64,000 bases of DNA from Methanocellaceae archaeon UBA148 (GTDB lineage Archaea; Halobacteriota; UBA148), in contig DAHG01000025.1 of assembly GCA_002495885.1 (NCBI GenBank), forward strand, positions 1-64,000, written 5' to 3'. The notes under the pieces were generated by a model. It ran no database searches and was not told the origin of the DNA. It saw nothing but the letters and a program-made list of their open reading frames with translations. Positions 52,443 through 60,043 of this stretch are shown one piece after another; the stretch's first letter is position 1; each line of letters opens with the position of its first letter. Both the position numbers and the translations under genes were made by a program.

Positions 52443-53048
52443 TCATAGTTCTGCTTCGAAATCCTCTACAGTATAGCTAAATGCTTCACCCCTTTCCTTG
52501 AGGGTTTCCCTGGCGAGCAACCAGTAAACTACTGCCAGTGCCTTCCTTCCCTTGTTGTTTGTGGGAATCACCAGGTCGACGTTGGTAGTCAAATTGTTGG
52601 TGTCGCACATTCCTACAACAGGAATTCCAATGTTCACTGCCTCTTTAACCGCTTGTGCATCACCACTCGGATCTGTTACGATTAATAGGTCTGGCTCCGT
52701 ATAATTCATATATTGTGGATTTGTCAACGTTCCAGGTATGAATCTCCCTGCAATCGCTTTTGCACCTATCGCTTTGGCGAGTTTTTCCGCAGGTCGCTGA
52801 CCATATTGTCTTGCCGAAACGATCACTATCTTCTCTGGATCATATCTTGCTAGCATCTTAGCTGCAACTCTAATGCGTTGATCTGTTGTCTGAACGTTTA
52901 ATACATACAGCCCATCCGTCCTCACCCGATAGATAAACTTCTTCATGTCTTCGGTTTTCTGCTGAGTTCCGATATGAACACCCGAAGCCAGATACTCATC
53001 CATGGGTATAAGCGACTCATATTCGGTATCCATAAAATCTTCATTCAT
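52443..53048 (-). CDS. rps2: Ribosomal protein S2
   Basis: 201 residues. Family blocks: YLASGVHIGTQQKTEDMKKF, VLNVQTTDQRIRVAAKMLA, GRFIPGTLTNPQ, DPSGDAQAVKEAVNIGIPVV and CDTNNLTTNVDLVIPTNNKG. Standard archaeal length. ATG overlaps the eno stop by 4 bp, which couples translation of the two. Part of the small ribosomal subunit body. Confidence 0.95.
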   Translation of the reverse strand: MNEDFMDTEYESLIPMDEYLASGVHIGTQQKTEDMKKFIYRVRTDGLYVLNVQTTDQRIRVAAKMLARYDPEKIVIVSARQYGQRPAEKLAKAIGAKAIAGRFIPGTLTNPQYMNYTEPDLLIVTDPSGDAQAVKEAVNIGIPVVGMCDTNNLTTNVDLVIPTNNKGRKALAVVYWLLARETLKERGEAFSYTVEDFEAEL

Positions 53049-54241
53049 GCTAATTCCACCATCTTTTCACCAGATTCTTCTATCCTGATTAATTCATTAA
53101 GCTTTGCTATTCTTTCTCCCCCCACCACACCTGTCTTGATGATTGGAGTACCAAACGCTACTGCTAGGTGAGCGATCGTATCATCAGGAGTCTCACCAGA
53201 CCTATGGGACATAACGCAAACATAACCGTTAGCATTTGCCATCTTTACTGCTTTATAAGCATCTGTTACCGTTCCTATCTGATTTGGTTTGATCAGCACG
53301 GAATTTGCTGCACCGACTCCTATGCCTCGCTTTATTCTGATTAAATTCGTGACAAACAAATCGTCGCCACAGATCAAACAACTCGCATCAGAGGTTAGTT
53401 TAGCGAATCCGTCGAAGTCTTGCTCGTGTAACGGATCTTCCACATAACATAGGTCGTATTGATCTATCAATTCCTCAATGTATCCTATCTGTCCCTCTCT
53501 GCTGAGGTTAACATTCGAATATACATAGGATGAACCGTCCCATAATTCTGTCGCAGCTACATCAATGGCAGCACGTATCTTGAATCCGACACGATCTGAT
53601 ACATCCTCTATCGCTTCAGATAGGAGTGTAAGCGCTTCCTCATTGCTTATCTTTGGGGCCCATGCCCCCTCGTCACCTTTACCACAGGGTATGCCTCTAT
53701 CGTCCAATAATGTCTTAACTTGTTTATGGACTAAGGCATTAGCAAATACGGCATCGGTCATAGATCTTGCCCCTGTTGGTAGCACTAAAAACTCCTGAAT
53801 GTCTGTTCCTCCTGGGGCATGTGCTCCTCCCCCGATTACATTACCTAGTGGGTAAGGGAGATTTTTACCCAACCCAAGGTGTCGATACAATGGCACTCCA
53901 AGCGATGATGCCGCTGCTTTTGCTACCGCCATGGATGTCGCAACAGCCGTATTGCCGCCTATGTTCGAAAAGTCATCTGTGCCATCTATCTCATGGAGCA
54001 ACGCATCTACATTACTTTGGTCTGTAGCATCCAGACCGATTAATCTTGGGAGAACCTTTTCTTTTGCTTTTGAGATTGCTTCTGGAACGGAGAGAACTCT
54101 AGCCTCAAAACTTCCTCTGCTAGCACCAGATGGCGCCGCAGCTCGCCCGAAACCGTTTTTCGTGCGTATATCGACCTCAATGGTTTTGTTCCCTCTGCTA
54201 TCGGATATTTCTCGAATCATCACGTCCTGAATTATCGTCAC
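53045..54241 (-). CDS. eno: Enolase
   Basis: 398 residues; interconverts 2-phosphoglycerate and phosphoenolpyruvate. Visible: ISDSRGNKTIEVD, PSGASRGSFEA, the methanogen-type NVIGGGAHAPGGTDIQEFLV, GDEGAWAPKI, Mg ligands in YVEDPLHEQD and ICGDDLFVTN, the catalytic Lys in VLIKPNQIGT and SHRSGETPDD. It is slightly shorter than many enolases (410-430). Located between rpoK and rpsB, a common archaeal context. Confidence 0.95.
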   Translation of the reverse strand: MTIIQDVMIREISDSRGNKTIEVDIRTKNGFGRAAAPSGASRGSFEARVLSVPEAISKAKEKVLPRLIGLDATDQSNVDALLHEIDGTDDFSNIGGNTAVATSMAVAKAAASSLGVPLYRHLGLGKNLPYPLGNVIGGGAHAPGGTDIQEFLVLPTGARSMTDAVFANALVHKQVKTLLDDRGIPCGKGDEGAWAPKISNEEALTLLSEAIEDVSDRVGFKIRAAIDVAATELWDGSSYVYSNVNLSREGQIGYIEELIDQYDLCYVEDPLHEQDFDGFAKLTSDASCLICGDDLFVTNLIRIKRGIGVGAANSVLIKPNQIGTVTDAYKAVKMANANGYVCVMSHRSGETPDDTIAHLAVAFGTPIIKTGVVGGERIAKLNELIRIEESGEKMVELA

Positions 54242-54352
54242 AAATTTTTCCTCCAGAGTGCTTGAATGACTAATCGGGTAATATCTCAGAGGGTTCGATC
54301 TTTGACACTCTACGGTTTCAATAGGGACACATCTTGCCGTATTTCCAAAGGT

Positions 54353-54547
54353 CTAATCCTTTTTCCTATTTACTGTGATGGGGTTCAGGCCTTTTTCCAT
54401 TTCGAGTATCGCAATTGCGATTGGATCACAACTATCTTGGATATCTTGACCTTCTAAATTCACTAAGACTGGTGCACCCATTGAAATCTGCAATGCACGA
54501 GCACCGATTATCCTGGCTTTCTCATATTTCGTATATTTTTGATCCAA
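54353..54547 (-). CDS. rpoK: RNA polymerase subunit K (omega/Rpb6)
   Basis: 64 residues. YEKARIIGARALQISMGAPV and DPIAIAILEMEKGLNPITV are the omega/Rpb6 hallmarks, which clamp the largest subunit. Typical size for archaeal RpoK. It follows tRNA-Pro after 15 bp, and a 111-bp spacer with no visible gene precedes eno. Confidence 0.93.
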   Translation of the reverse strand: MDQKYTKYEKARIIGARALQISMGAPVLVNLEGQDIQDSCDPIAIAILEMEKGLNPITVNRKKD

Positions 54548-54562
54548 TCAATCACCTTTGGA

Positions 54563-54637
54563 TGGGGTTGCTGAGAGTTGAACTCAGGTCACGGCGACCC
54601 GAACGCCGAAGGATAAACCAGACTACCCCACAACCCC
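54563..54637 (-). tRNA. tRNA-Pro (anticodon CGG)
   Basis: Acceptor GGGGTTG/CAACCCC, anticodon arm CGGCG-TTCGGGT-CGCCG with CGG, T-arm CTGAG-TTCAACT-CTCAG, discriminator A, no CCA, 75 nt. It sits 2 bp after rpoN and 15 bp before rpoK, so it must be released from a polycistronic transcript. Reads CCG codons. Confidence 0.95.
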
Positions 54638-54639
54638 TG

Positions 54640-54849
54640 CTAATACTTTGCCAACGCATCTACTAACTCCACATGCGACAATATCATGCGTCGACAACAA
54701 TATCTCTTAATGCCTAGGTCATCTAGTATATCTCCCACCCTTATCTCGTTTGTTCCCATCTCCTTTTTTCTTTCCTCAACTCTTTTTTTGTAATCCTCCC
54801 ACGAACTGGATATTACATTCCCACATGTGAAGCATCTAACTGGAATCAT
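54640..54849 (-). CDS. rpoN: RNA polymerase subunit N (Rpb10)
   Basis: 69 residues from ATG 54849 (a frame start nine bases upstream would add MMD). Zinc-binding IPVRCFTCG and RYCCRR give the CX2C...CC pattern of Rpb10/RpoN. It overlaps nothing, starts 5 bp after rps9 and ends 2 bp before tRNA-Pro. Confidence 0.94.
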   Translation of the reverse strand: MIPVRCFTCGNVISSSWEDYKKRVEERKKEMGTNEIRVGDILDDLGIKRYCCRRMILSHVELVDALAKY

Positions 54850-54854
54850 GTCCA

Positions 54855-55256
54855 TCACCGATATGATTTTTGATACTTTGCCCTTGCACCAGGTCCACCG
54901 ACTTTTTTGGGCTCTTTTTGCCTGGCATCACTGATCAAAAAGTTTCGGTCATATTCTAAAAACAGACTCTTGAGTTTTTCATCAGCGGTCCATTTTATCA
55001 AGCCTCTTGCTATTGCCGTTCTAACGGCATCTGCCTGGCCCATGACGCCTCCGCCTTTCACATTTACATCGACATCTATGCCCAAAGCAACATCACCTGC
55101 CACGAGCAATGGCTCCGAGATCTTAAGTCTTGCCAACTCTGGCTCTAAGATCTCCAAGGGTTTTTTATTCACCGTGACTTTGCCAACACCTTTCTTTATT
55201 GTGGCTCTTGCAATAGCTGTTTTTCTCTTACCACTTTCATTGAAAATCTTTGTCAT
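54855..55256 (-). CDS. rps9: Ribosomal protein S9
   Basis: 133 residues from ATG 55256, which overlaps the rpl13 stop by 4 bp (ATGA); a frame start at 55268 would add four residues and is less likely. Signature: SGKRKTAIARATIKKGVGKV at the start, GGGVMGQADAVRTAIARGL, and the basic end DARQKEPKKVGGPGARAKYQ, ending KSYR, which reaches tRNA in the P site. Confidence 0.95.
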   Translation of the reverse strand: MTKIFNESGKRKTAIARATIKKGVGKVTVNKKPLEILEPELARLKISEPLLVAGDVALGIDVDVNVKGGGVMGQADAVRTAIARGLIKWTADEKLKSLFLEYDRNFLISDARQKEPKKVGGPGARAKYQKSYR

Positions 55257-55690
55257 TGAATCACCCATTTAGCACCGAGTTTTTGGCTTAGGGCTCCCAA
55301 CCGCATATATTTAATCTTGCTCAATCTTGTCATTTTAGCATCATTAATGGTCTCAAAAGACTCATTTTGCAGCTCATATGGCACTTCAATATATACTTTC
55401 AATCTGGAGTATGCACTACGCCCATATCCTCGTTTATAGGGAAGCATGCCCCTAATTGTCCTTTTTAATATCCGGTCCGGTCTCTTTGGGTAATACGGGC
55501 CCTGTTCCCTAGTGCCCCTATTTACCTGTCTGTTGTACTTTTCGAACGTGCTCAACTTTGAACCCGAAATTACGGATTTTTCTGCGTTCACGATGATTAT
55601 CTCTTCACCTGAGAGTAGACGTTTTGATATAGTTGATGCCAAACGTCCTAATATAAGCCCATCTGCATTGATGATAGTCATTTCGATCAC
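55253..55690 (-). CDS. rpl13: Ribosomal protein L13
   Basis: 145 residues from ATG 55690, which overlaps the rpl18e stop by 4 bp; an inner Met three codons on (55681) begins MTIINADGLILGRLAS and is also plausible. Contains IIVNAEKSVISGSK, RGPYYP-like GPYYPKRPDRILKRTIRGML and PYKRGYGRSAY, which are diagnostic. Part of the 50S core. Confidence 0.95.
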   Translation of the reverse strand: MIEMTIINADGLILGRLASTISKRLLSGEEIIIVNAEKSVISGSKLSTFEKYNRQVNRGTREQGPYYPKRPDRILKRTIRGMLPYKRGYGRSAYSRLKVYIEVPYELQNESFETINDAKMTRLSKIKYMRLGALSQKLGAKWVIQ

Positions 55691-56040
55691 TGAATTATTC
55701 GAACTCCCTTACCAGAGGGATTCTCCTCCATTAATTGTTCTATTGTTAGGCATTTTCCTTTCACGTTCTTGATTTTATCTCTAGCGGAAAGGCTAAAGTC
55801 AAGAGCAACTATCGCCACTGCGTGATCTAGAATACCAGAGCCAAGCACCTTGCCTGGCACGAGTACTGTTTCACCCTCTGATGCATGTCGGTTTATTTGA
55901 CCGAGATTAACTTCTGCGTAATTTCTCGTCGGTCTTTCTAACCGCTTTGCTACATCTTTCCAGATTGCTGCTCTTTTCTCACGTGATTTGGTCTTAAGGT
56001 CCTCTACTAATTTGACCAATCTTGGATTTGTTTTTGCCAT
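55687..56040 (-). CDS. rpl18e: Ribosomal protein L18e
   Basis: 117 residues. KTNPRLVKLVEDLKTKSREK at the start, RNYAEVNLGQINRHASEGET, VLVPGKVLGSGILDHAVAIVA are family hallmarks. An archaeal/eukaryotic-only ribosomal protein, related to L15. The tRNA-Leu gene ends 1 bp before the ATG, so mature tRNA processing and translation start here are tightly adjacent. Confidence 0.95.
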   Translation of the reverse strand: MAKTNPRLVKLVEDLKTKSREKRAAIWKDVAKRLERPTRNYAEVNLGQINRHASEGETVLVPGKVLGSGILDHAVAIVALDFSLSARDKIKNVKGKCLTIEQLMEENPSGKGVRIIQ

Positions 56041-56041
56041 A

Positions 56042-56205
56042 TGCGGGGGACGAGATTCGAACTCGCGAACTCCTACGAGACAAGGCCCTCAACCTTGCGC
56101 CTTTGACCCAGCAAGGAGAAATTGCATTTCTCCATTGACCCTTTTCTCATTTCCCGTCAAGCGAGGTGGAAAAGGGCTTGTTTGACCAGACTTGGCAACC
56201 CCCGC
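56042..56205 (-). tRNA. tRNA-Leu (anticodon GAG) with a 79-nt insertion in the D-loop
   Basis: Ends fold well: acceptor GCGGGGG/CCCCCGC, D-stem GCC/GGC, anticodon arm CAAGG-TTGAGGG-CCTTG giving GAG, long class II variable arm, T-arm GCGAG-TTCGAAT-CTCGT, discriminator A. Between the D-loop residues lies an extra 79 nt, bounded on the transcript by two copies of GGTCAAA. Removing one repeat plus the insert leaves an 85-nt normal tRNA-Leu. The insert has two hairpins: CCCTTTTC/GAAAAGGG and GGAGAAAT/ATTTCTCC. Non-canonical intron is the first reading; I could not draw a clean bulge-helix-bulge. The anticodon loop itself has no intron. Confidence 0.85.
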
Positions 56206-57024
56206 TCAACTTAGCTTCTTCAAGCACTTTTTTAGCCCATCAATCTTTTCCTTTATATTATCTGCTGACCTTAAAATCACCTCCTCAGCTGGAAGCGAAC
56301 CATGGGATTCAAGGTTAAACACGAACGAGGTTGGATCACTGCCAATATGTATCGCCCTTGACTCGCAGACATCCTCACAAAGGCGGCACAAGGAACAATC
56401 GAGTTCGTTGGTAATCTTCAAGGTATCCTCCAACTTGAGTATGCCAGTTGGACAGACTTCCACACAGGCACCGCAACCATTGCATTTTGATACTGAGATG
56501 GTCGGCATATTTTTGTAGCTACACATAGCTGGTTGCCATTTCGAATGCTCTTGACCTTTGCCTAACCTTGCTATTGCCTCCAAATACACCTTTTGACCTT
56601 CCATGAGTTTAATGATTGGTATCCTTTCGTCTGAAGGAACTATTTTTGGGTCAGATGACTTTAACTCCCCAGAATAAACAACTTTCGGTCCTTCAGCGCT
56701 TAGCGTCAGAGATACTTGACACTGTGGGCATCCTCCATCACATTTGCACTCAGAGCGCAATATGTAGGAATCCAGATCGGTCTCCAAGGGAATTAAGCCC
56801 AAGCGCAGAGCAAGCATTTCATCAAATAATACGGATGTATTCTCGTATATGTTGATATCATCTATCGCCAGCGTTGGTACCTCTGCAATCGCACTCCGCC
56901 TTAGAGCGTTTGCGAAAGCGGATGAAACGCCGGACAATATGAATTTTGCTCTGCGATCAGATAACTCCCTTATATCGATTTTCGTCTCAGACCCTCCTAT
57001 CACCTTTCGATCGCGTTCCATCAT
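56206..57024 (-). CDS. rpoD: RNA polymerase subunit D (Rpb3/alpha-like) with two Fe-S cluster motifs
   Basis: 272 residues. Alpha-like dimerisation parts (RRAKFILSGVSSAFANALRR; LRLGLIPLETDLDSYILRSE) flank an inserted ferredoxin-like domain at about 168-215. It has two full cluster motifs, CNGCGACVEVCP and CSLCRLCEDVC, eight Cys in all, so both [4Fe-4S] sites seem able to form. The start is unsure. ATG 57024 overlaps rps11 by 38 bp; a GTG at 57003 would cut this to 17 bp. D pairs with L to seed polymerase assembly. The gene stop is next to tRNA-Leu. Confidence 0.94.
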   Translation of the reverse strand: MMERDRKVIGGSETKIDIRELSDRRAKFILSGVSSAFANALRRSAIAEVPTLAIDDINIYENTSVLFDEMLALRLGLIPLETDLDSYILRSECKCDGGCPQCQVSLTLSAEGPKVVYSGELKSSDPKIVPSDERIPIIKLMEGQKVYLEAIARLGKGQEHSKWQPAMCSYKNMPTISVSKCNGCGACVEVCPTGILKLEDTLKITNELDCSLCRLCEDVCESRAIHIGSDPTSFVFNLESHGSLPAEEVILRSADNIKEKIDGLKKCLKKLS

Positions 57025-57367
57025 GAGGTATGGGTGTCACGTCCTCAATTGTTCCTATTCGCAATTCAGCCCTAGCCAATGCCCGAATTGCGGCTTGTGC
57101 ACCTGGGCCCGGACTGCGCTGTTTGTTGCCTCCAGGGGCCCTCACTCGTACATGAACGCCTATAATGCCCTTCTCCTTGGCTTGCTCTGCAGCCGTCATT
57201 GCAACTTGCATAGCCGCATATGGTGAGCCCTCGTCTCTATCTGCTTTAACCACCATTCCACCAGATGACTTTGAGATGGTTTCTGCCCCTGTTAGGTCTG
57301 TTATGGTTACTATCGTATTATTAAACGATGCATAGATATGTGCAATACCCCATTTTCCATCAGACAT
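56987..57367 (-). CDS. rps11: Ribosomal protein S11
   Basis: 126 residues from ATG 57367; upstream frame runs into rps4 and is rejected. KWGIAHIYASFNNTIVTITD at the start, SSGGMVVKADRDEGSPYAAM, GVHVRVRAPGGNKQRSPGPG and the basic end PIPHDGTRSKGDRRV are diagnostic. It overlaps rpoD. Confidence 0.95.
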   Translation of the reverse strand: MSDGKWGIAHIYASFNNTIVTITDLTGAETISKSSGGMVVKADRDEGSPYAAMQVAMTAAEQAKEKGIIGVHVRVRAPGGNKQRSPGPGAQAAIRALARAELRIGTIEDVTPIPHDGTRSKGDRRV

Positions 57368-57371
57368 ATTT

Positions 57372-57911
57372 TCACCCCTCTTTCTGAGCAATAGGCTCTT
57401 TCTGAGCCTGAGTAATAGGAGATCCCACGTAGTATCCGATCTTGGATTCTTCATCCTTTAGAACGGTGTAACTCGGAATAGTGATCTTCCTACCTGCAAC
57501 CGCTACATGGCCATGAACAATGAACTGGCGAGCTTGTTTGGCAGAATTTGCAAGAGCGCTTCTGTGAACCAAAGTTTGCAAGCGTCGTTCCAACATGTCC
57601 TCGATTCCCAAGGAGAGAATTTCATCTAATTCAGCATTTTTCTTTAGCAAGCCTATTTTGCTTAGTTTCCCTAACACGTTCTTTGATTCCGATCGAGCAT
57701 AATCCCCTACCTTGCCCGGTTCATTTATCTCTGCAAGTAATTTTCGTGCTTCTCGCCGGTATTTTCTTAGTGTACTATGTGCCTTCCAAAGCTCTCGCTT
57801 ATTTCTTAGGCCATATTTTTTGACCAATTCTGCTTCCTCAGATATCCTTGTCGCTTGCCATGGAAGACGGGGCGTTTCATATGTTTTTCTTTTCTTACCT
57901 GGATAAGCCAT
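57372..57911 (-). CDS. rps4: Ribosomal protein S4
   Basis: 179 residues from ATG 57911 (frame starts 3 codons earlier, inside the spacer). AYPGKKRKTYETPRLPWQAT, LRNKRELWKAHSTLRKYRRE and the S4 RNA-binding domain RRLQTLVHRSALANSAKQAR then HGHVAVAGRKITIPSY are as expected. Primary 16S rRNA binder. Four bp separate its stop from rps11. Confidence 0.95.
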   Translation of the reverse strand: MAYPGKKRKTYETPRLPWQATRISEEAELVKKYGLRNKRELWKAHSTLRKYRREARKLLAEINEPGKVGDYARSESKNVLGKLSKIGLLKKNAELDEILSLGIEDMLERRLQTLVHRSALANSAKQARQFIVHGHVAVAGRKITIPSYTVLKDEESKIGYYVGSPITQAQKEPIAQKEG

Positions 57912-57916
57912 GAAAA

Positions 57917-58405
57917 TCACTCCTTTTCTCCTTGTGCCGCCATTATCTTCTTCCTTACAACTCCAACTATGGCTCCCTTTCGCCCAGTTGACTTAGTTCT
58001 TTGACCTCTGACTTTGTGTCCTCTCTCATGCCTAATGCCCTTGTAACTACGCGTTTTCTTCATTCTATCGAGGTCCTCTCGTAACGTCAGCATGACATCA
58101 GGACCAATAATGTGTCGTTCAGTACCAAGTATTGGATCTTTCTGCCTATTGACCATCCAACTAGGAGCACTTTTGTCGAAGTCCATAACCGCCTTTTTTA
58201 ATCGTTCAATCTCTTCATCGGACAAATAACCCATAGTGGACTTTAGATCCAATCCAGCGTTCTGAGCAATTATCCTTGCTGTCCTCCTGCCAATACCTTT
58301 CATGCCGGTAAGAGCATAGTGTACACTCTTATTACCCTCTAGATCGGTGCTACCGATTCTAACTATGTGCTTGATTTTTTCATCTGTCGTTTTTTGTTTA
58401 TCCAT
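57917..58405 (-). CDS. rps13: Ribosomal protein S13
   Basis: 162 residues from ATG 58405 (MDKQKTTDEKIKHIVRIG). The frame is open further up, but that part translates the tRNA-Ser(GGA) gene and is rejected. Motifs: YALTGMKGIGRRTARIIAQN, RHIIGPDVMLTLREDLDRMK and the end RHERGHKVRGQRTKSTGRKG. Sits 5 bp before rps4. Confidence 0.95.
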   Translation of the reverse strand: MDKQKTTDEKIKHIVRIGSTDLEGNKSVHYALTGMKGIGRRTARIIAQNAGLDLKSTMGYLSDEEIERLKKAVMDFDKSAPSWMVNRQKDPILGTERHIIGPDVMLTLREDLDRMKKTRSYKGIRHERGHKVRGQRTKSTGRKGAIVGVVRKKIMAAQGEKE

Positions 58406-58434
58406 GTTATCACCTAGCTCAGACGAAGCAGGCA

Positions 58435-58519
58435 CGCCAGGGAAGGGATTTGAACCCTTGCGTTCCAGAGGAACACAAGCTTTCCAGGCTTGCGCTTTAG
58501 GCCGCTCAGCCACCCCGGC
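58435..58519 (-). tRNA. tRNA-Ser (anticodon GGA)
   Basis: Acceptor GCCGGGG/CCCTGGC (one G-T pair), anticodon arm CAAGC-CTGGAAA-GCTTG with GGA, class II variable arm TGTTCCTCTGGAACGC, T-arm AGGG-TTCAAAT-CCCT, discriminator G. Eighty-five nt, no CCA. It lies between cbf5 and rps13 in a polycistronic context. Reads UCC and UCU. Confidence 0.95.
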
Positions 58520-58549
58520 ACAAGGGTTTAAAGCCCTTTGAAATCCAAT

Positions 58550-59515
58550 TTACCATCCTTTAGCGTATATGTTGGGTTCCATTAAGACCCTATCGGTGTC
58601 AACTACAACTCCTTTCCTAGCATATAACATTTGCTGTGAATCCATTTTAGCCGTACCGAGGCATACTGCCTCACCTTTTAACGTGAACACGGCCACCCAA
58701 TCTTCTGCATGGATACCCTTCTGGGTAGATAGTACCCCAGGTACTGCCAGATCTGCACCATGGCATATTGCGTCTACGGCGGAATCCCTGATGACTACTT
58801 TCGGCAGAAACTCTAATGCGTCTTCCATTGGACGGATTACATTTCTGAGGGTGGATTCTATGCCTTCCTCCTCCCAAAAGACGTATGCATCCTTGAGATC
58901 ATGCAATGTCGTGATCGTTGCCTCTGTAAATGGCCCTGCTCGAGTCCTACGTAATTCTGACATGTGTGCCCCGGTTCCAAGCGTTTTGCCGATATCATGG
59001 CACAGCTTACGAATATATGTTCCGGCTTCACACCCCACCTTGAATAGTATATCTTTCCCGTCCGTCTCTTTTATTTCTAGATAGTAGATGTCTCTCTTGC
59101 GAATACGTCGCTTGACAGCAGACTTTAACGGGGGTCGTTGATATATTGATCCAACGAACTGGCTGAAAACTCTTGTTAGTTTCTCTGCTGGAACGTTTCT
59201 GTGAAGTCTCATTACACCTACATATTCTTTACCCGCCGTTAGTAGGGCACCAACAACCTTGGTGGCATCGTTGAGCATAACTGGAAGCGCACCAGTCACC
59301 CTTGGATCCAACGTCCCACTATGGCCTGCTTTGTTTAAATTTAAAATTTTCTTGGTCCATGCAACTACCTCATGAGAAGTTGGACCCGGTGGTTTGTCTA
59401 GGTTTATCAAGCCTTTATTGATGTGATCCTTTATATCACGTCTTCTTGGATCGCAACCATAATCTGGATTTGTTGTATCCTTTGCTCTAACGAGCATCTC
59501 TCTCTGCGTATTCAT
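58550..59515 (-). CDS. cbf5: tRNA/rRNA pseudouridine synthase Cbf5 (TruB family)
   Basis: 321 residues. GLINLDKPPGPTSHEVVAW, then AGHSGTLDPRVTGALPV with the catalytic Asp, the thumb region YQRPPLKSAVKRRIRKRDIY, GCEAGTYIRKLCHDIG and a C-terminal PUA domain (VIRDSAVDAICHGADL to GVVVDTDRVLM). Archaeal catalytic subunit of H/ACA RNPs, and the likely Psi55 enzyme for tRNA. Overlaps cmk by 4 bp. Confidence 0.95.
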   Translation of the reverse strand: MNTQREMLVRAKDTTNPDYGCDPRRRDIKDHINKGLINLDKPPGPTSHEVVAWTKKILNLNKAGHSGTLDPRVTGALPVMLNDATKVVGALLTAGKEYVGVMRLHRNVPAEKLTRVFSQFVGSIYQRPPLKSAVKRRIRKRDIYYLEIKETDGKDILFKVGCEAGTYIRKLCHDIGKTLGTGAHMSELRRTRAGPFTEATITTLHDLKDAYVFWEEEGIESTLRNVIRPMEDALEFLPKVVIRDSAVDAICHGADLAVPGVLSTQKGIHAEDWVAVFTLKGEAVCLGTAKMDSQQMLYARKGVVVDTDRVLMEPNIYAKGW

Positions 59516-60042
59516 TTTTTATCGCCTAAAGCTTTTATCGAAGCATAAAGAATCTTCGCTACTCCCTCCTTGTCCCACTTGGATGAGTCGACTACTAAAT
59601 CATAATGAGATAGGTCATTGATATCGATTTGATAGAGTTCCATGTGTCGTTTTGCGTCACATTCGTCTCGTTCTTTTGCATCGTGTAGGGCTTGGTCAAA
59701 TGATATTCCTTCCCTAAATGCGACTCGGTTGCATCGAGAATCTACAGGAGCCTTGAGCCATATTTTTATGTCGCCATCCACCATCCATCCTGATAGACGC
59801 CCTTCGATCAAGACGTTATTTTTTTTCTTTGCGATCTCTACCTGTCTTTCGTCGATCATTTTATCTATTTTTGGATCAACTTTTGCCAATTTGCCAAGTT
59901 CCAACAATGAGACTCCCCTTTCCTTCGCCATACTCCGAAACATGTCTCCAGCCGATACGATATCGAGTTGTAGCATATCTGCAAGCATTCGCCCAACAGT
60001 GCTGGTTCCACTTCCTGACAAGCCACCCAATGTGATTATCAT
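59512..60042 (-). CDS. cmk: Cytidylate kinase
   Basis: 176 residues from ATG 60042, chosen because AGGTG lies 6-7 nt upstream; a GTG at 60051 overlaps that site. P-loop GGLSGSGTSTVG, LDIVSAGDMFRSMAKERG and IEGRLSGWM fit the archaeal CMP kinase group, which phosphorylates CMP and dCMP. Sits in the secY-DUF106-cmk-cbf5 gene order conserved in archaea. Confidence 0.92.
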   Translation of the reverse strand: MIITLGGLSGSGTSTVGRMLADMLQLDIVSAGDMFRSMAKERGVSLLELGKLAKVDPKIDKMIDERQVEIAKKKNNVLIEGRLSGWMVDGDIKIWLKAPVDSRCNRVAFREGISFDQALHDAKERDECDAKRHMELYQIDINDLSHYDLVVDSSKWDKEGVAKILYASIKALGDKK

Positions 60043-60043
60043 T

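Noticed and set aside
58406..58513. 36-residue N-terminal extension of S13
   Set aside because: It is a translation of the tRNA-Ser(GGA) gene; the true start is ATG 58405.
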